Notes: generated by a model from the sequence alone, not told the origin. Shown: positions 51,958-62,429, numbered from the stretch's first letter. The stretch: DNA of 64,000 nucleotides from an uncultured Pseudoalteromonas sp. (GCA_947493455.1 CANLRB010000003.1:124001-188000), one strand, 5' to 3'. Numbers and translations are program-made.

Positions 51958-52551
51958 TCAATAGCGTTGCCTGACATGTTCAGGCATGTGCTTGTACTGT
52001 AACTCCATCATTTGTTTTAGTAAATCGTATGCAGGCGTTACATCGCACTGTTCAATTAACGATATGCTGTGGGCGATAGCTTCGATTGTTGAAAGACTAT
52101 CGGCCCGCGGTGCTTTACGAATGGTATATTGATTTGTTGGCACTGATGTAAAGCTGACAAAGCGATGCGTTTGTAACCACGGGTTTAGCATCAGTATCTT
52201 GTGTGCTTTTTTCCATGTGCCGTCAATAAGAATTAAATGGGTTATTTCATTTAGTTCGTGATTGGTATCAAGTGAGATACTTTGTTCACTTGGATAAAGC
52301 ACACATGTTGTGCCAACGGGCAAGTTGCGCAGATGATTGAAATCGTGTTCAGACTCCCCAATATGCAACTCACATTGGCTAAAACAGAGCTTTGCTAAGC
52401 GAGCAGTATTTTTAGCATTTTTAACTTCGCTCGGATGCTGAAGAATAATAAGCTTAGTTTTATTAGTTATGTGTTTTACATGAATGCACAAACAATGTGA
52501 TTCGGGGTAGTGACAGCTTGTACACACTGCACGTTTATTTCTCTCGGACAT
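51958..52551 (-). CDS. tapT: tRNA-uridine aminocarboxypropyltransferase (DTW domain, TapT/YfiP-like)
   Basis: A 197-residue DTW-domain protein that transfers the 3-amino-3-carboxypropyl group of S-adenosylmethionine to uridine (position 47) in tRNA. Four N-terminal cysteines (AVCTSCHYPESHCLCIHV) form a probable metal site. The core IDGTWKKAHKILMLNPWL carries the DxTW signature, and IRKAPRADSLSTIEAIA completes the active site. Length is a little under that of E. coli YfiP. Confidence 0.85.
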   Translation of the reverse strand: MSERNKRAVCTSCHYPESHCLCIHVKHITNKTKLIILQHPSEVKNAKNTARLAKLCFSQCELHIGESEHDFNHLRNLPVGTTCVLYPSEQSISLDTNHELNEITHLILIDGTWKKAHKILMLNPWLQTHRFVSFTSVPTNQYTIRKAPRADSLSTIEAIAHSISLIEQCDVTPAYDLLKQMMELQYKHMPEHVRQRY

Positions 52552-52623
52552 AAATCATACTGGTTTCAAATATCTGAAACAGTTTATCAGGCTGCTTGTT
52601 CTGTGCCAATTACTCGACATTAT

Positions 52624-54543
52624 TTAAAGCGAGTGATTTTTTATAAACTGTTGCATCACTTTAAATTTAGCCGGACGTGATAGCAGGTACCCTTGCACTG
52701 CGTCACAGCATTCTTGTTTAAGTTTAGTGAGGGTTGCGTGGCACTCGACACCTTCAGCAACAACTTTAACTTTAAGCGGGTGCGCGGCTTGAATAATACC
52801 ATTAATAAGTTGCCAATTTTGCTTATTAGGCTCATTTATTAAACTGCGATCAAGCTTTATCCGACTGATAGGATGGTTATGCAACATGCATATTGATGAA
52901 ACGCCAGTACCAAACTGATCCAACGCAATTTTAACACCAAGTTGATTGAGCTCACTGAGAATTTTTTGCGATTTTTTTATTCCTTCAAGCACACAACTTT
53001 CTTTTATGTCGAGCTCTATCATACTGGGCTCGAGCGAAAACCGATTAATCTCGTTTGATAGGTGTTTAATAAACCCTGGGTAATAGAAATAAGATTGAGA
53101 AATATTGATTGTGATAGGGACTTTATCTGACAGCACTTTTTGTTCTTGCCAGGTTTTTCGACAGCGACACGCTTCGTGAATAACCCAGCTCTCAATTTCA
53201 ACAAAATGGCCGCTTCGCTCCATTACCTTTATAAACTCTTTCGGTAAACATGCTTTTCCATTTTCTCGCCATCTTAACAGTGCTTCAATTGAACACAACT
53301 CGCGGGTTTCGGTATCCATTGACGGTTGAAAAAAGAGCTCAAATTGGGAGTAATCGATTTGCTGCTCGAGCTGCTCCGAGATTGATTCATGTTGATTAAA
53401 TAGCTCGGTTTCTTGGTGAATTTTTATTGAGCCCCGGGTTGCGTTTTTAGCTTGATACATTGCTGCATCAGCACGTTTGTAAACTTCGACTTCATCAAGT
53501 TCACCATGACATAGACACACGCCGATACTCGCTTTGCAGGCGACCTTTTGGCTTGCGATCTCAATCGGTTTATTAATTTGGTTAGCAATTAATTTGAGTT
53601 TTTTACGTAATGATTCGTGCGACGATACTTGTTCAAATATAATGCAAAATTCGTCACCACCTAAACGCGCTAAGGTATCTGAATTACGTACATTTTTCTT
53701 TAGCCTCTCAGCGAGTGTGACAAGTAACTTATCGCCTGCTTGGTGACCAAGAGAGTCATTAATTTGTTTAAAGTTATCTAAATCCAGCAGTACGAATGCT
53801 ACTTGCTGTTTGTTACGCTTACTACGTTTGAGTGCTTCTGAAAGCCGATCTTCAAAAACTTGTCGGTTTGCAAGTCCTGTAAGTGGGTCAATGGTTGCAA
53901 GCAAAGAGAGCTCTTTGTGCAATATTTTATGCCGAGATACATCTCTGACCTGCATTAAATAGGCGTCTTGGTAATTCGATATCGCTAACTCGTAATGGTG
54001 ATTGCGTTGTGATGGTTTTACTACATTGGTTGCATGCCAGGTTGCTAAGCATTGATTTTTATCGCAATAATTAAGTAATTGCTCAAGCGGTGTGCGTGTA
54101 AACTGGGTGATATGTTTAGGCTCGTTTTTGGTTATCAAATTTAATTGGTCGTTGTGCTCTAAAATATTGCCAAACTTATCAAAAATACATAAGCCCATTT
54201 TGATGTTTGTGTTGACTTGCTCAAGCATAGTGCGTGTCGAAAACTTTATTAGGCAGCTTGGGGAACCCTCAAAATTGATTGGAGATAATATGTAGTGCTT
54301 TGAATTAATTTGTTTTTTAATTGATTTGTCGTTTTTTAAAACGTGCAGTGACAAAGACTTTAGTTTTTCGTTAGTTATTTTACCTTGATTTATGCAATAA
54401 CTGTGCAATCGTCGTTGGGGGGAGTACGCTTTCGCAGCCGGATTAACATAACTTATATTATGTTGCTGTGATACCACCAAAATCCCATCTTGATGATCAT
54501 TAAATAGCGCTTTGGCTAATTGGTTGTTAAGGCAATTATTCAT
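52624..54543 (-). CDS. PAS-GGDEF-EAL protein (cyclic-di-GMP metabolism)
   Basis: A 639-residue soluble protein. PAS-like regions at about 1-100 and 110-205, a GGDEF domain at about 210-375 and an EAL domain at about 385-635. The diguanylate cyclase site ARLGGDEFCIIFE is intact, and RNSD five residues before it is a product-inhibition I-site. The EAL domain keeps SIEALLRW, IKLD and VAEGVE, but the usual DDFGTG reads DQFGTG and the ExTES segment reads DIKES, so phosphodiesterase activity may be weak or lost. It probably makes c-di-GMP. A PilZ protein is encoded 10 kb away. Confidence 0.85.
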   Translation of the reverse strand: MNNCLNNQLAKALFNDHQDGILVVSQQHNISYVNPAAKAYSPQRRLHSYCINQGKITNEKLKSLSLHVLKNDKSIKKQINSKHYILSPINFEGSPSCLIKFSTRTMLEQVNTNIKMGLCIFDKFGNILEHNDQLNLITKNEPKHITQFTRTPLEQLLNYCDKNQCLATWHATNVVKPSQRNHHYELAISNYQDAYLMQVRDVSRHKILHKELSLLATIDPLTGLANRQVFEDRLSEALKRSKRNKQQVAFVLLDLDNFKQINDSLGHQAGDKLLVTLAERLKKNVRNSDTLARLGGDEFCIIFEQVSSHESLRKKLKLIANQINKPIEIASQKVACKASIGVCLCHGELDEVEVYKRADAAMYQAKNATRGSIKIHQETELFNQHESISEQLEQQIDYSQFELFFQPSMDTETRELCSIEALLRWRENGKACLPKEFIKVMERSGHFVEIESWVIHEACRCRKTWQEQKVLSDKVPITINISQSYFYYPGFIKHLSNEINRFSLEPSMIELDIKESCVLEGIKKSQKILSELNQLGVKIALDQFGTGVSSICMLHNHPISRIKLDRSLINEPNKQNWQLINGIIQAAHPLKVKVVAEGVECHATLTKLKQECCDAVQGYLLSRPAKFKVMQQFIKNHSL

Positions 54544-54770
54544 CCGTAATTTGCTTTTTAATTATAAGTTGACTGGACAGTAAACAAACTATAGTTTACA
54601 AGTTAATCTTTCACCACTTAAGTCTAGTATTAGCTTGATAAAAATCAAAAAATAATCAATAACTATAGATAGCAGGCAAACTGTAAGCGCATTGCGTTAT
54701 GTTAATCACCAATATGTAATGCCGTTAAGACGAAAAAAGTGTACTTAATTGACAAAAAAAGAGGGCTAAA

Positions 54771-55103
54771 ATGACCGTTGAAATCGATTCAGCCGCATTA
54801 AACGCAATGTCTCAGTTACTCGGAGACCAATTTTTGCCTACATTGGAGTTTTGTTTTGATGAATACCATCGTTTGTATGGAGAACTTGTTGAAGCGTTGC
54901 CAATTAATACGACCGATGCAATGCGACACGCCCACAGTTTAAAATCAAATGCAGCGCAATTCGGCGCGACATCATTAGCTGAGTTGGCAAAGCGTGCTGA
55001 ACACGCTTTAAATGAAGGTAATACAGAGTTAGCAAACGAAATTGCAGCCCAATTAGAACCGCACATAATACAAACAATACAAGCGCTAAAAGATGCTTTG
55101 TAG
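54771..55103 (+). CDS. Histidine-containing phosphotransfer (Hpt) protein
   Basis: A 110-residue single Hpt domain, a phosphorelay carrier between hybrid kinases and response regulators. The phosphoacceptor is in MRHAHSLKSNAAQFGA (His about 55), with the typical KSNA. The rest is the four-helix bundle (LAELAKRAEHALNEG). GAGGGC is its ribosome-binding site. It stands alone, so its partners are unknown; the receiver-only regulator at 43.0 kb is one candidate in this window. Confidence 0.85.
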   Translation: MTVEIDSAALNAMSQLLGDQFLPTLEFCFDEYHRLYGELVEALPINTTDAMRHAHSLKSNAAQFGATSLAELAKRAEHALNEGNTELANEIAAQLEPHIIQTIQALKDAL

Positions 55104-55138
55104 TCGTCCTAGCGCTGTTATTGATTATATACACTGAG

Positions 55139-55810
55139 TTAAGGTTGAGTAATATTGATTACGTACTTATCAAATAACTCCGGTAAATGATTAAGTATTT
55201 CCTCTTTGTCAGCAACATCTGAGTGGAATAGTGCCTCAGCAATTGCATCTTGATTTGCAGACTCTAGTAAAGACTGACCGATTTCAATATGGCTAATGTG
55301 CCACGGCTCGACGGCTATACCGCCAAGGTCATGCTGATACGGCCTAAAAAAACCAAATCGTTGTGCGTTTTCATACAGCCACTCATTAAGTAATGAAAAA
55401 GGTCCATCATCTTGATATTCAAACGGCATCAATTGTACGTTGTAGTCGCTTGCCACGGTATTGGTATCAAAAATATCTAAATCGCTGCCAAAATGATGAC
55501 GGCTAGCGCCGGGCAGGGCACTGTATTTCATGATAGCGTGGCAGCGCTCTAGGGTTGTCAATGAAGACAGGTCTACTAATTGACTATGCTCATCGTATAC
55601 CGGTCTGATGCCATTAAACTTGTTGTTCCAAATCAGTTGCTGTCGCTCAAAACTTCGATAAGCTGAGACAACACCAATATGAATGTTATCTTTCTTTGCT
55701 GCATTGGTCAGTTTTTGAAAGTCGCTGATAATTTCTCCGTGCAACTGAAAACCAAGGTGCTCTTTTAAATGAGATTGACAGCGACCGGTCGCAATGAGGT
55801 GATTATTCAT
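55139..55810 (-). CDS. M15 family D-alanyl-D-alanine carboxypeptidase/metallopeptidase
   Basis: A 223-residue VanY-type peptidase that trims the peptidoglycan stem peptide. Zinc-site motifs [13 protein letters not shown] (His and Asp ligands) and [10 protein letters not shown] (catalytic Glu and His) are intact, and [18 protein letters not shown] is characteristic. No clear signal peptide is seen, so its location is uncertain. Its start overlaps the dapE stop by four bases; pairing it with dapE fits a cell-wall theme. Confidence 0.85.
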   Translation of the reverse strand: MNNHLIATGRCQSHLKEHLGFQLHGEIISDFQKLTNAAKKDNIHIGVVSAYRSFERQQLIWNNKFNGIRPVYDEHSQLVDLSSLTTLERCHAIMKYSALPGASRHHFGSDLDIFDTNTVASDYNVQLMPFEYQDDGPFSLLNEWLYENAQRFGFFRPYQHDLGGIAVEPWHISHIEIGQSLLESANQDAIAEALFHSDVADKEEILNHLPELFDKYVINITQP

Positions 55811-56946
55811 GTCAGCGTGTTTACCAATATCGCTTCATAAATATCAACGAGTTTTTCCAGTTCTGCCGCATTAACGCATTCATTCACTTTATGAATCGTA
55901 CTGTTACAAGGCCCTACTTCAACAACTTGTGCACCTGTTTGTGCGATAAAGCGACCATCAGAGGTGCCTCCGGTAGTGAGTAGCTGAGGTGTTATGTGCT
56001 GAACTTGCTCAATTGCAGCGATCGTAGCATCAACAAGGGGTCCTGCTTCGGTTATAAAGGGTAAGCCATTTAAAATCCAGTCAATCTGATAATCAACCCC
56101 GTAATGATCTAAAATAGAAAGAACTCGCTGTTGCAACTGTTCCGCAGTCACTTCAGTGCTATACCTAAAGTTAAATTGAAATTTCGCTGTGCCTGGTATC
56201 ACATTGCCGGCACCTGTGCCGCCTTCGATGTTAGAAACCTGAAAGCTAGTTGCTGGAAAAAACGCATTACCATCATCCCACACTGTGGTTGAAAGCTCAT
56301 TAATGATGGGAGCCGCTAAATGTATCGGATTCTTTGCCAAGTGAGGATAAGCAACATGGCCTTGAATACCCTCAATAGTAACAAACCCCGTCAATGAGCC
56401 GCGCCGACCGTTTTTTACAACATCACCGAGTTTATGTGTTGATGAAGGCTCACCAACAATACACATATCGATTTTTTCATTGCGATTTTCAAGTACATCG
56501 ATCACTTTTGTTGTCCCATTGATAAATGGGCCTTCTTCATCGGATGTTATTAAAAACGCGATGCTACCTTTGTGATCAGGATGTTTGGCAATAAAACGCT
56601 CTGTTGCAACCACCATCGCAGCAAGTGAGCCTTTCATGTCGGCAGCACCTCGTCCATGAATATATCCGTCACGTAACTCACCCGCGAATGGATTTATATG
56701 CCATTGCTCTATAGGGCCTGTAGGCACAACATCGGTATGTCCAGCAAAGCAAAATACAGGACTTTGTTTACCTTTACGTGCCCACATATTATGTGTGTCT
56801 GTAAAAAAAAGTTCCTCGATGTTAAATCCAAGTGGCGCAAGCCTTTGCGCCATCATCGGCTGACAACCTTCATCGAGCGGCGTGATTGAGGCTCTTTTAA
56901 TCAGTTCTTGAGTTAGCGCGATAACATCGCTTACTGTGTTACTCAT
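55807..56946 (-). CDS. dapE: Succinyl-diaminopimelate desuccinylase
   Basis: A 379-residue M20-type zinc enzyme of the lysine/diaminopimelate pathway; it releases LL-diaminopimelate from the N-succinyl form. [12 protein letters not shown] (His ligand), [15 protein letters not shown] (bridging Asp), [11 protein letters not shown] (catalytic Glu) and CIVGEPSS are all present. ATGA overlaps link it to yffB-type arsC upstream and to the M15 peptidase downstream. Confidence 0.94.
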   Translation of the reverse strand: MSNTVSDVIALTQELIKRASITPLDEGCQPMMAQRLAPLGFNIEELFFTDTHNMWARKGKQSPVFCFAGHTDVVPTGPIEQWHINPFAGELRDGYIHGRGAADMKGSLAAMVVATERFIAKHPDHKGSIAFLITSDEEGPFINGTTKVIDVLENRNEKIDMCIVGEPSSTHKLGDVVKNGRRGSLTGFVTIEGIQGHVAYPHLAKNPIHLAAPIINELSTTVWDDGNAFFPATSFQVSNIEGGTGAGNVIPGTAKFQFNFRYSTEVTAEQLQQRVLSILDHYGVDYQIDWILNGLPFITEAGPLVDATIAAIEQVQHITPQLLTTGGTSDGRFIAQTGAQVVEVGPCNSTIHKVNECVNAAELEKLVDIYEAILVNTLT

Positions 56947-57290
56947 GATTTAAAAATATCTTCATATTGTGCTGGTTTAAACCCAATAAAGTAATCGTTA
57001 CTGTACGATAAAATCGGGCGTTTTATCATTGCTGGGTGTTCAACCAAAAGCGCTAACGCGGTATCTTTGCTAAGTGATGCTTTTGTCTCGTCACTGAGTT
57101 GACGATATGTTGTGCCGCGTTTATTGACCATTTCTTGCCAGTCGAGTTGCTCGTTAAATTGATTTAATAAATCAAGGCTAACACCATCTTTGCGGTAATT
57201 ATGAAAAGTGTATTCAAGATTATGTTGCTCTAACCATTTTTTTGCTTTTTTAATCGTGTCGCAATTTGGAATACCGTATAAAGTGATCAT
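56943..57290 (-). CDS. yffB: ArsC/Spx-family reductase (YffB)
   Basis: A 115-residue thioredoxin-fold protein of the YffB branch. It begins [19 protein letters not shown], with a single cysteine at about residue 9, and [19 protein letters not shown] replaces the arsenate-binding loop of true ArsC, so an arsenate role is unlikely. yffB next to dapE is conserved in E. coli. It overlaps both neighbours by four bases. Confidence 0.85.
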   Translation of the reverse strand: MITLYGIPNCDTIKKAKKWLEQHNLEYTFHNYRKDGVSLDLLNQFNEQLDWQEMVNKRGTTYRQLSDETKASLSKDTALALLVEHPAMIKRPILSYSNDYFIGFKPAQYEDIFKS

Positions 57291-57793
57291 GTTTTTTTCT
57301 TTTTAGCTACTATTTTAATAAGAGGGTCCTGGCCTGCAATAACTTGCTTCGCACTGCAATAAAGTGCGCCAAATCGTTCAGGCGTTAATATCATCATTGT
57401 GACACAAACGGGGCTGTTTTGCTCCCTAAAATCAAACGATGCAACTAAGTCTGAGCGCGTTAGTTTGGATGATTCGCGTACATCGAGTTTATAACCGATA
57501 AGTGGAAGTTGTTTCTCATCGACATCAATTGACACAAGGACTTTCACACCATTTTGTGCTTTAAAATAATATTCAGTCCCAGCACCTGCGATTTTCTCTA
57601 GGAGGCCTGTTACCGGAGAAAGCAACTTAAAGCCGGATGTTTCAATAACGACGCCAGCGCCTAAATGGCCTCGAGAAAAAAGTGAACTCGGATGATTAGA
57701 TATAGTTTGTATTTTGCCCGTGAAAGGCGCATTCACGGCAAAGTTTGATGCTGGAATTTCATTCTCCGCAACGTGTTGCACTTGGTTGAACAT
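57287..57793 (-). CDS. EIIA-Glc-like protein lacking both active-site histidines
   Basis: A 168-residue protein with the fold of the glucose phosphotransferase subunit IIA: NAPFTGKIQTI, GAGVVIETSGFKLLSPVTGLLEKI, NGVKVLVSIDVD and YKLDVRESSKLTRSDLVASFDF all align. The phosphorylated histidine (E. coli H75) is threonine (T73) and the second histidine (H90) is serine (S88), so it cannot take part in phosphotransfer in the usual way. I infer a binding or regulatory role, possibly as a degenerate EIIA. It is translationally coupled to yffB and lies 5 bp after the ACT gene. Confidence 0.7.
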   Translation of the reverse strand: MFNQVQHVAENEIPASNFAVNAPFTGKIQTISNHPSSLFSRGHLGAGVVIETSGFKLLSPVTGLLEKIAGAGTEYYFKAQNGVKVLVSIDVDEKQLPLIGYKLDVRESSKLTRSDLVASFDFREQNSPVCVTMMILTPERFGALYCSAKQVIAGQDPLIKIVAKKKKT

Positions 57794-57798
57794 ATAGT

Positions 57799-58182
57799 TT
57801 AACTTATTATTTTGTATTGATTTTGTTGCAGTTCCTCAATCGCTCGATTAACGTCTTCTTGCTTGACTAAGATATAATCAGTGTCGAATGTTGAAATTGC
57901 AAAAATAGAAATTTTGGCTTTTGCGAGTACCCCTGAAATATTTGATAATATTCCTGTCATTGAAAAACCGAGCGGGCCGATAACTTCAAACGCTGCCCAG
58001 CCCGTTTCACATTCTTCTGAATCAAGTTTTAATGAGCTAGGGCACACAATCGAGAGCTCTTCACGGGTTTTTGCTATAAAAAATATATCTGAATCGTAGA
58101 CTAATTTTGGAATAGGGGTGTTCGGAGAAAAGCTATGAATCGTAAAGCCGTGTCGCAGTAGTTCTAACGTTTGATGTCCCAT
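57799..58182 (-). CDS. ACT-domain protein (possible small-molecule sensor)
   Basis: About 127 residues from ATG 58182 (MGHQTLELL); an in-frame start 27 bases upstream is less likely. The C-terminal half (EVIGPLGFSMTGILSNISGVLAKAKISIFAISTFDTDYILVKQEDVNRAIEEL) is an ACT domain of the type found in CASTOR-like amino-acid-binding proteins, with the G-I-L-S turn that usually contacts the ligand. It heads the operon with the EIIA-like gene, yffB, dapE and the M15 peptidase. The ligand is unknown. Confidence 0.7.
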   Translation of the reverse strand: MGHQTLELLRHGFTIHSFSPNTPIPKLVYDSDIFFIAKTREELSIVCPSSLKLDSEECETGWAAFEVIGPLGFSMTGILSNISGVLAKAKISIFAISTFDTDYILVKQEDVNRAIEELQQNQYKIIS

Positions 58183-58209
58183 AAATAAACCTCGGTTTGT
58201 ACGCCGCAT

Positions 58210-58514
58210 ATCTAAATTATAGCAAAGTTTAGATATTTGCCAGTTATCCCTGCAAATTTCATCGAATAGTCATTAATTATAGCCTTCAATGATTTATTCA
58301 AGTTTAGTTAATCAGAATTGGTTTTCCACAAATTCTGTGGATAACTATGTTAGTTAGCTTTATAAAACTCTGTAACTAACTGTATTTTATTGTTATATTG
58401 CCTATTTTTGTGTTAGTTAATATTTAATCAATTTTTGGGTTGATAGAAAAGTGGCAAAAATGCCACTTTCACGTCATTTTATGGCTAATCGCGTTATTTT
58501 TAATAATAAGCTCG
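58210..58514. other. Intergenic region with a DnaA-box inverted pair
   Basis: TTTTCCACA (58322-58330) and TGTGGATAA (58336-58344) face each other across AATTC. The second is a perfect DnaA box (TTATCCACA reversed) and the first differs in one base. No other boxes or 13-mer repeats are seen, so it is not an origin. Otherwise it is AT-rich, with the ACT-operon promoter on one side and the pta terminator on the other. Confidence 0.45.
58448..58469 (-). terminator. Terminator of ackA-pta
   Basis: Stem AAAGTGGCA with TGCCACTTT and an AAAA loop, about 45 bp after the pta stop. On the minus strand TTTTCTATC follows. Confidence 0.7.
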
Positions 58515-60659
58515 TTAACCACGTTGCCCAGCTTGAATTGCGGTTAATGCGATAGTGTATACTATATCATCGACCAACGCGCCGCGACTTAAATCATTTA
58601 CCGGTTTACGCATGCCTTGTAACATGGGGCCAATACTTATTAAATCGGCACTACGTTGAACTGCTTTATATGTTGTATTACCTGTATTTAAATCAGGGAA
58701 TACAAAGACGGTCGCTTTTCCAGCAACTCGGCTGTTAGGCGCTTTTTTAATTGCAACGCTTTCCATGATTGCAGCGTCATATTGTAATGGTCCATCGATG
58801 TCGAGGTCGGGGCGCTTTTGCTGTGCAAGTTGCGTCGCTTTGCGCACTTTTTCAACATCATCGCCACTACCCGAACTGCCAGTGCTGTAACTGATCATTG
58901 CAACCCGAGGAGTTATACCAAAAGCGCGCGCTGAATCGGCTGATTGAATCGCAATATCCGCCAATTGTTCGGCAGATGGATCAGGATTAATCGCGCAATC
59001 ACCGTAAACGAGTACTTGATCAGGTAGCAGCATAAAGAAAACAGATGATACGAGGGAGCTTTCAGGTGCCGTTTTGATAAGTTGCAATGCTGGGCGAATG
59101 GTATTGGCGGTTGTGTGAACTGCGCCTGATACTAAGCCATCAACGTTATTTTGTTCTAGCATCATGGTGCCTAGAACGACATTGTCTTGCAACTGCTCTT
59201 CAGCAACCACAGGAGTCAGTCCTTTATTTTTACGAAGCGATACCATCGGGTCGATATAGTCGTGGCGAATTTCGTCCGGACTGAGCACAGTCACATTTTC
59301 ATTTAAACTCACTCCTTGGTGCTGTGCAATACGCGCTATTTCTTCTTTGTCGCCCAATAATATTGTTTTCGCGATATTTCGTTCGCCACAAATAGCCGCC
59401 GCTTTTATGGTACGAGGCTCGTTACCTTCAGGTAAGACAATGGTTTTTTGCGCGAGACGTGCTTTAGACGAGAGTAAATGACGAAACGCAGGCGGCGACA
59501 TTTTACGATTGATTGCCACTCCTTGTGTAAGGCTTTCAAGCCATGATTTATTAATGTGGTTGGCGTTATGTTCTTTTACTTTTTCGATACGTTGTTCGTC
59601 GTCTTCCGGTACTTCAAGGTTAAAACTATGGAGCAATATCGAGGTGCGCCACGTATCATTTTTAGTGGATAGAATTGGAAGTCCTGTCTCCATTGCCTGC
59701 TGGCATAAGGTCATAATTCGTTCTTCCGGTAAAATGCCGCCGGTAAGAAGAACTGCGCCTATTTTTGTCCCATTCATTGCTGATAAACAGGCCGCGACTA
59801 AAATATCGGATCTATCACCCGGCGTAACGAGTAAAGCACCTGGGGTAAAATGACAGAGAATATTTTGCACCGTGCGGGCGCAAAACGTAATGCTGCGCAA
59901 GCGGCGGTGTTCAATATCGCCGTAGTTTAAAACTTCAGCACCGAGGTACTTAGCTAAATCCATGACGCGTGGTGCGACTAAATCAAAATGCCAAGGCACT
60001 GCACCAAGCATTTTAAACGAATCACCGCTAAATAACGGCATACCGTTCAAGCGGTTGAGCTCGTTTTCAAGGTTATCCGCGTCAAACACTTCAGACAGGT
60101 CGGCACGTGCGTTGCCATTTTCATCGAGCGGCGCATTAACTTTATTAAAAATACAACCCAAGACTCTTGGGTGATTTATGCCGCCATACATACTGGCAGC
60201 AAGTTCAAGACGGTCCTCAATTTTTTCGACCGAATCGTTACTTGGGGTTAACACAAAAATAATGTTTGCGCCCAGGGTTTGTGCAATTTCTCTATTTACG
60301 CGACCGACATAGGGCTGCCTGCGCGTTGGCACCATGCCTTCAATAATAGCCACTTCTTGATCATCGACGTGGCTTTCAAATCGTTCGATGATTTCTTCTA
60401 GCAGTACATCACCTTTACCGTCCCCAAACATCTGTTCAGCGTAATGTAAATCGAGTGGCTTTGGTGGGTTAATAAGTGAGTTCTTTTTAACAATCTCTGT
60501 TGAAGTCTCTGGGCCTATTTGTCCTGAGCGCGGCTGCGCGATTGGTTTGAAAAAATTAACTTTAACTGATTTTTTTTCGAGTGCGCGCACCAGACCAACG
60601 GAAACTGAGGTTAGACCCACACCGGTCGATACAGGAATAAGCATGATACGATGTGACAT
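58515..60659 (-). CDS. pta: Phosphate acetyltransferase
   Basis: Makes acetyl phosphate from acetyl-CoA. About 714 residues from ATG 60659, matching E. coli Pta (714). The DRTGG-type/CobQ-like N-terminal half begins [18 protein letters not shown]; the catalytic PTA_PTB half covers about 385-714 ([59 protein letters not shown]). The ackA stop and this ATG share one base (TAATG), so the two are coupled. Confidence 0.95.
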   Translation of the reverse strand: MSHRIMLIPVSTGVGLTSVSVGLVRALEKKSVKVNFFKPIAQPRSGQIGPETSTEIVKKNSLINPPKPLDLHYAEQMFGDGKGDVLLEEIIERFESHVDDQEVAIIEGMVPTRRQPYVGRVNREIAQTLGANIIFVLTPSNDSVEKIEDRLELAASMYGGINHPRVLGCIFNKVNAPLDENGNARADLSEVFDADNLENELNRLNGMPLFSGDSFKMLGAVPWHFDLVAPRVMDLAKYLGAEVLNYGDIEHRRLRSITFCARTVQNILCHFTPGALLVTPGDRSDILVAACLSAMNGTKIGAVLLTGGILPEERIMTLCQQAMETGLPILSTKNDTWRTSILLHSFNLEVPEDDEQRIEKVKEHNANHINKSWLESLTQGVAINRKMSPPAFRHLLSSKARLAQKTIVLPEGNEPRTIKAAAICGERNIAKTILLGDKEEIARIAQHQGVSLNENVTVLSPDEIRHDYIDPMVSLRKNKGLTPVVAEEQLQDNVVLGTMMLEQNNVDGLVSGAVHTTANTIRPALQLIKTAPESSLVSSVFFMLLPDQVLVYGDCAINPDPSAEQLADIAIQSADSARAFGITPRVAMISYSTGSSGSGDDVEKVRKATQLAQQKRPDLDIDGPLQYDAAIMESVAIKKAPNSRVAGKATVFVFPDLNTGNTTYKAVQRSADLISIGPMLQGMRKPVNDLSRGALVDDIVYTIALTAIQAGQRG

Positions 60660-61855
60660 TAGATACTCTCCGTAAGTGTTGCAGCGTCTTGTGCGATGAC
60701 CCACTCTTCATTCGTCGGAACGACTAATACACGACATCCATTTTGATTACTTGCTATCACGCCGTTTTGACCGAAACGCGCAGCTAAATTTGCGCTCTCA
60801 TCGATTGTTAAGTCTAAAAATGCGAGATGCTTAACGACTTTTTCTCGAATAAGGCTTGAGTTCTCGCCAATACCACCTGTAAAAATAAGTGCATCCAACT
60901 TTCCTAGGGGAACCAGGTAACTTGCTATGTATTTTGCCAATCGATAACAAAAAATGTCGAGAGCGAGTTCTGCTTGTTTATCGCCTATTTCAACCGCTTG
61001 TTCAATTGTTCTGCAATCATTCGAAAGTTGACTTATCCCTAAAAGACCACTTTCTTTATTTAGAAGTTGATTTACTTGCTCAGAGGAGTAATCGAGCTGT
61101 GAAGTAAGATAGTGGATAATGCCTGGGTCGAGATCGCCACATCGGGTTCCCATAACCAAGCCTTCGAGCGGCGTAAGCCCCATGCTTGTATCAACACTTT
61201 GGCCATTTTTAATGGCGGTTACTGAACAACCATTGCCTAAATGTGCAGTAATAAAATTGGCTTTATCTATGTCAAGATTGAGCAGGGCGGCGGCTTCTCG
61301 TGACACGAAATAATGGCTTGTACCATGAAACCCATAACGCCTGATCCCTGAGTCTTGATATAACGTATGGGGAAGGGGATAAAGATACGCGTGCTCTGGC
61401 ATTGATTGATGAAATGCAGTATCAAAGACAGCGATTTGCGGTAAGTCACTAAATGCGTCGCTGGCTATTTTTATTCCGAGCAGGTTTGCAGGATTGTGCA
61501 GTGGTGCAAGTTTTTGGTTTTGCTCAATCGCTTTTATCACGTCTTGGTCAATGATCACTGACCCGGTAAATGTTTCTCCGCCGTGTACAACACGGTGGCC
61601 AACGGCAATAAGGTCTGATACGAGTTCGCGGTGCTTAATTTCAGCCACGATAACTTCGATTGCTTTTTGATGTTGAGCGCCAGCATTCAACTTGATAACG
61701 TTTTTGTGACCTTGTTGATTGATTTTAACTTGTGGTGATTGTTCAGACAGACGCTCTGCAAGGCCGGATAAGTATTCTGCGCCAGATGTCGCGTCAATAA
61801 TCGCAAACTTTAAACTAGAACTGCCACAGTTTAAAACGAGCACATTTTGTGACAT
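60659..61855 (-). CDS. ackA: Acetate kinase
   Basis: Converts acetyl phosphate and ADP to acetate and ATP, and the reverse. 398 residues. [15 protein letters not shown] (phosphate 1 motif) at the start, [29 protein letters not shown] and [16 protein letters not shown] (adenosine motif). The gene is divergent from yfbV, as in E. coli, and precedes pta. Confidence 0.95.
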   Translation of the reverse strand: MSQNVLVLNCGSSSLKFAIIDATSGAEYLSGLAERLSEQSPQVKINQQGHKNVIKLNAGAQHQKAIEVIVAEIKHRELVSDLIAVGHRVVHGGETFTGSVIIDQDVIKAIEQNQKLAPLHNPANLLGIKIASDAFSDLPQIAVFDTAFHQSMPEHAYLYPLPHTLYQDSGIRRYGFHGTSHYFVSREAAALLNLDIDKANFITAHLGNGCSVTAIKNGQSVDTSMGLTPLEGLVMGTRCGDLDPGIIHYLTSQLDYSSEQVNQLLNKESGLLGISQLSNDCRTIEQAVEIGDKQAELALDIFCYRLAKYIASYLVPLGKLDALIFTGGIGENSSLIREKVVKHLAFLDLTIDESANLAARFGQNGVIASNQNGCRVLVVPTNEEWVIAQDAATLTESI

Positions 61856-61982
61856 AAAGGTGATTCCTTTTAAGATATTTTCTGCAGTTGGGTCAGACTA
61901 TGGTATAATTGACCTTATATCACTCAATTTTAACCTAGTTTCACGAGTAAAGTTAGGTGTTTATGCTGTTTTAGAGGTGATG

Positions 61983-62429
61983 ATGAAAAAAACACTGATT
62001 GCACAGTTACAAGATGGTCAGCAGTATTTAAAACTGTGGCCCAAGGCGCCTGAATTAGGCGCAATTTTACCGGAAAACCGGATTGTAGCGGCGACAAAAA
62101 TGGGAATTAAAGTGGTTCCTTTTATTGCGGTGCTAAGTGTACTCGTACAGGGAATATCGTTGGGTGCCGAGTACTTACCACAGGCAATAACATTTGCGTT
62201 ATTTCTGTTATCAATGCCTGTTCAAGGTTTATATTGGTTAGGTAAGCGTTCAAATACGTATTTACCGCCGAGCCAAGCGAGTTGGTTTAGAGAGATACAT
62301 AGTAAAATGTGTGAAAACGGCCATCAACCAACCGTATCGCAATCTCGCCCACGCTATGCTGAGTTGGCGATATTATTGAATGAAGTATATTCGAAAATGG
62401 ATAAAGCATTTAGAAGAGAGCTATTTTAG
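61983..62429 (+). CDS. yfbV: UPF0208 family membrane protein YfbV
   Basis: A 148-residue inner-membrane protein with two helices (about 41-60 and 62-80) and polar ends. Family features are LIAQLQDGQQYLKLWPKAPELGAILPENR at the start and RYAELAILLNEVYSKMDKAF at the end. ATG 61983 follows GAGG. In E. coli yfbV also stands divergent from ackA. The cellular role is unclear; E. coli YfbV has been linked to chromosome Ter organisation. Confidence 0.9.
   Translation: MKKTLIAQLQDGQQYLKLWPKAPELGAILPENRIVAATKMGIKVVPFIAVLSVLVQGISLGAEYLPQAITFALFLLSMPVQGLYWLGKRSNTYLPPSQASWFREIHSKMCENGHQPTVSQSRPRYAELAILLNEVYSKMDKAFRRELF

Noticed and set aside
58210-58514. Replication origin because of DnaA boxes
   Set aside because: Only two boxes; no AT-rich 13-mers, no dnaA/dnaN or gidA neighbours.
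61719-62429. Longer frame giving yfbV an 88-residue N-terminal extension
   Set aside because: The extension overlaps ackA on the other strand, and ATG 61983 has GAGG at good spacing and matches the family start.
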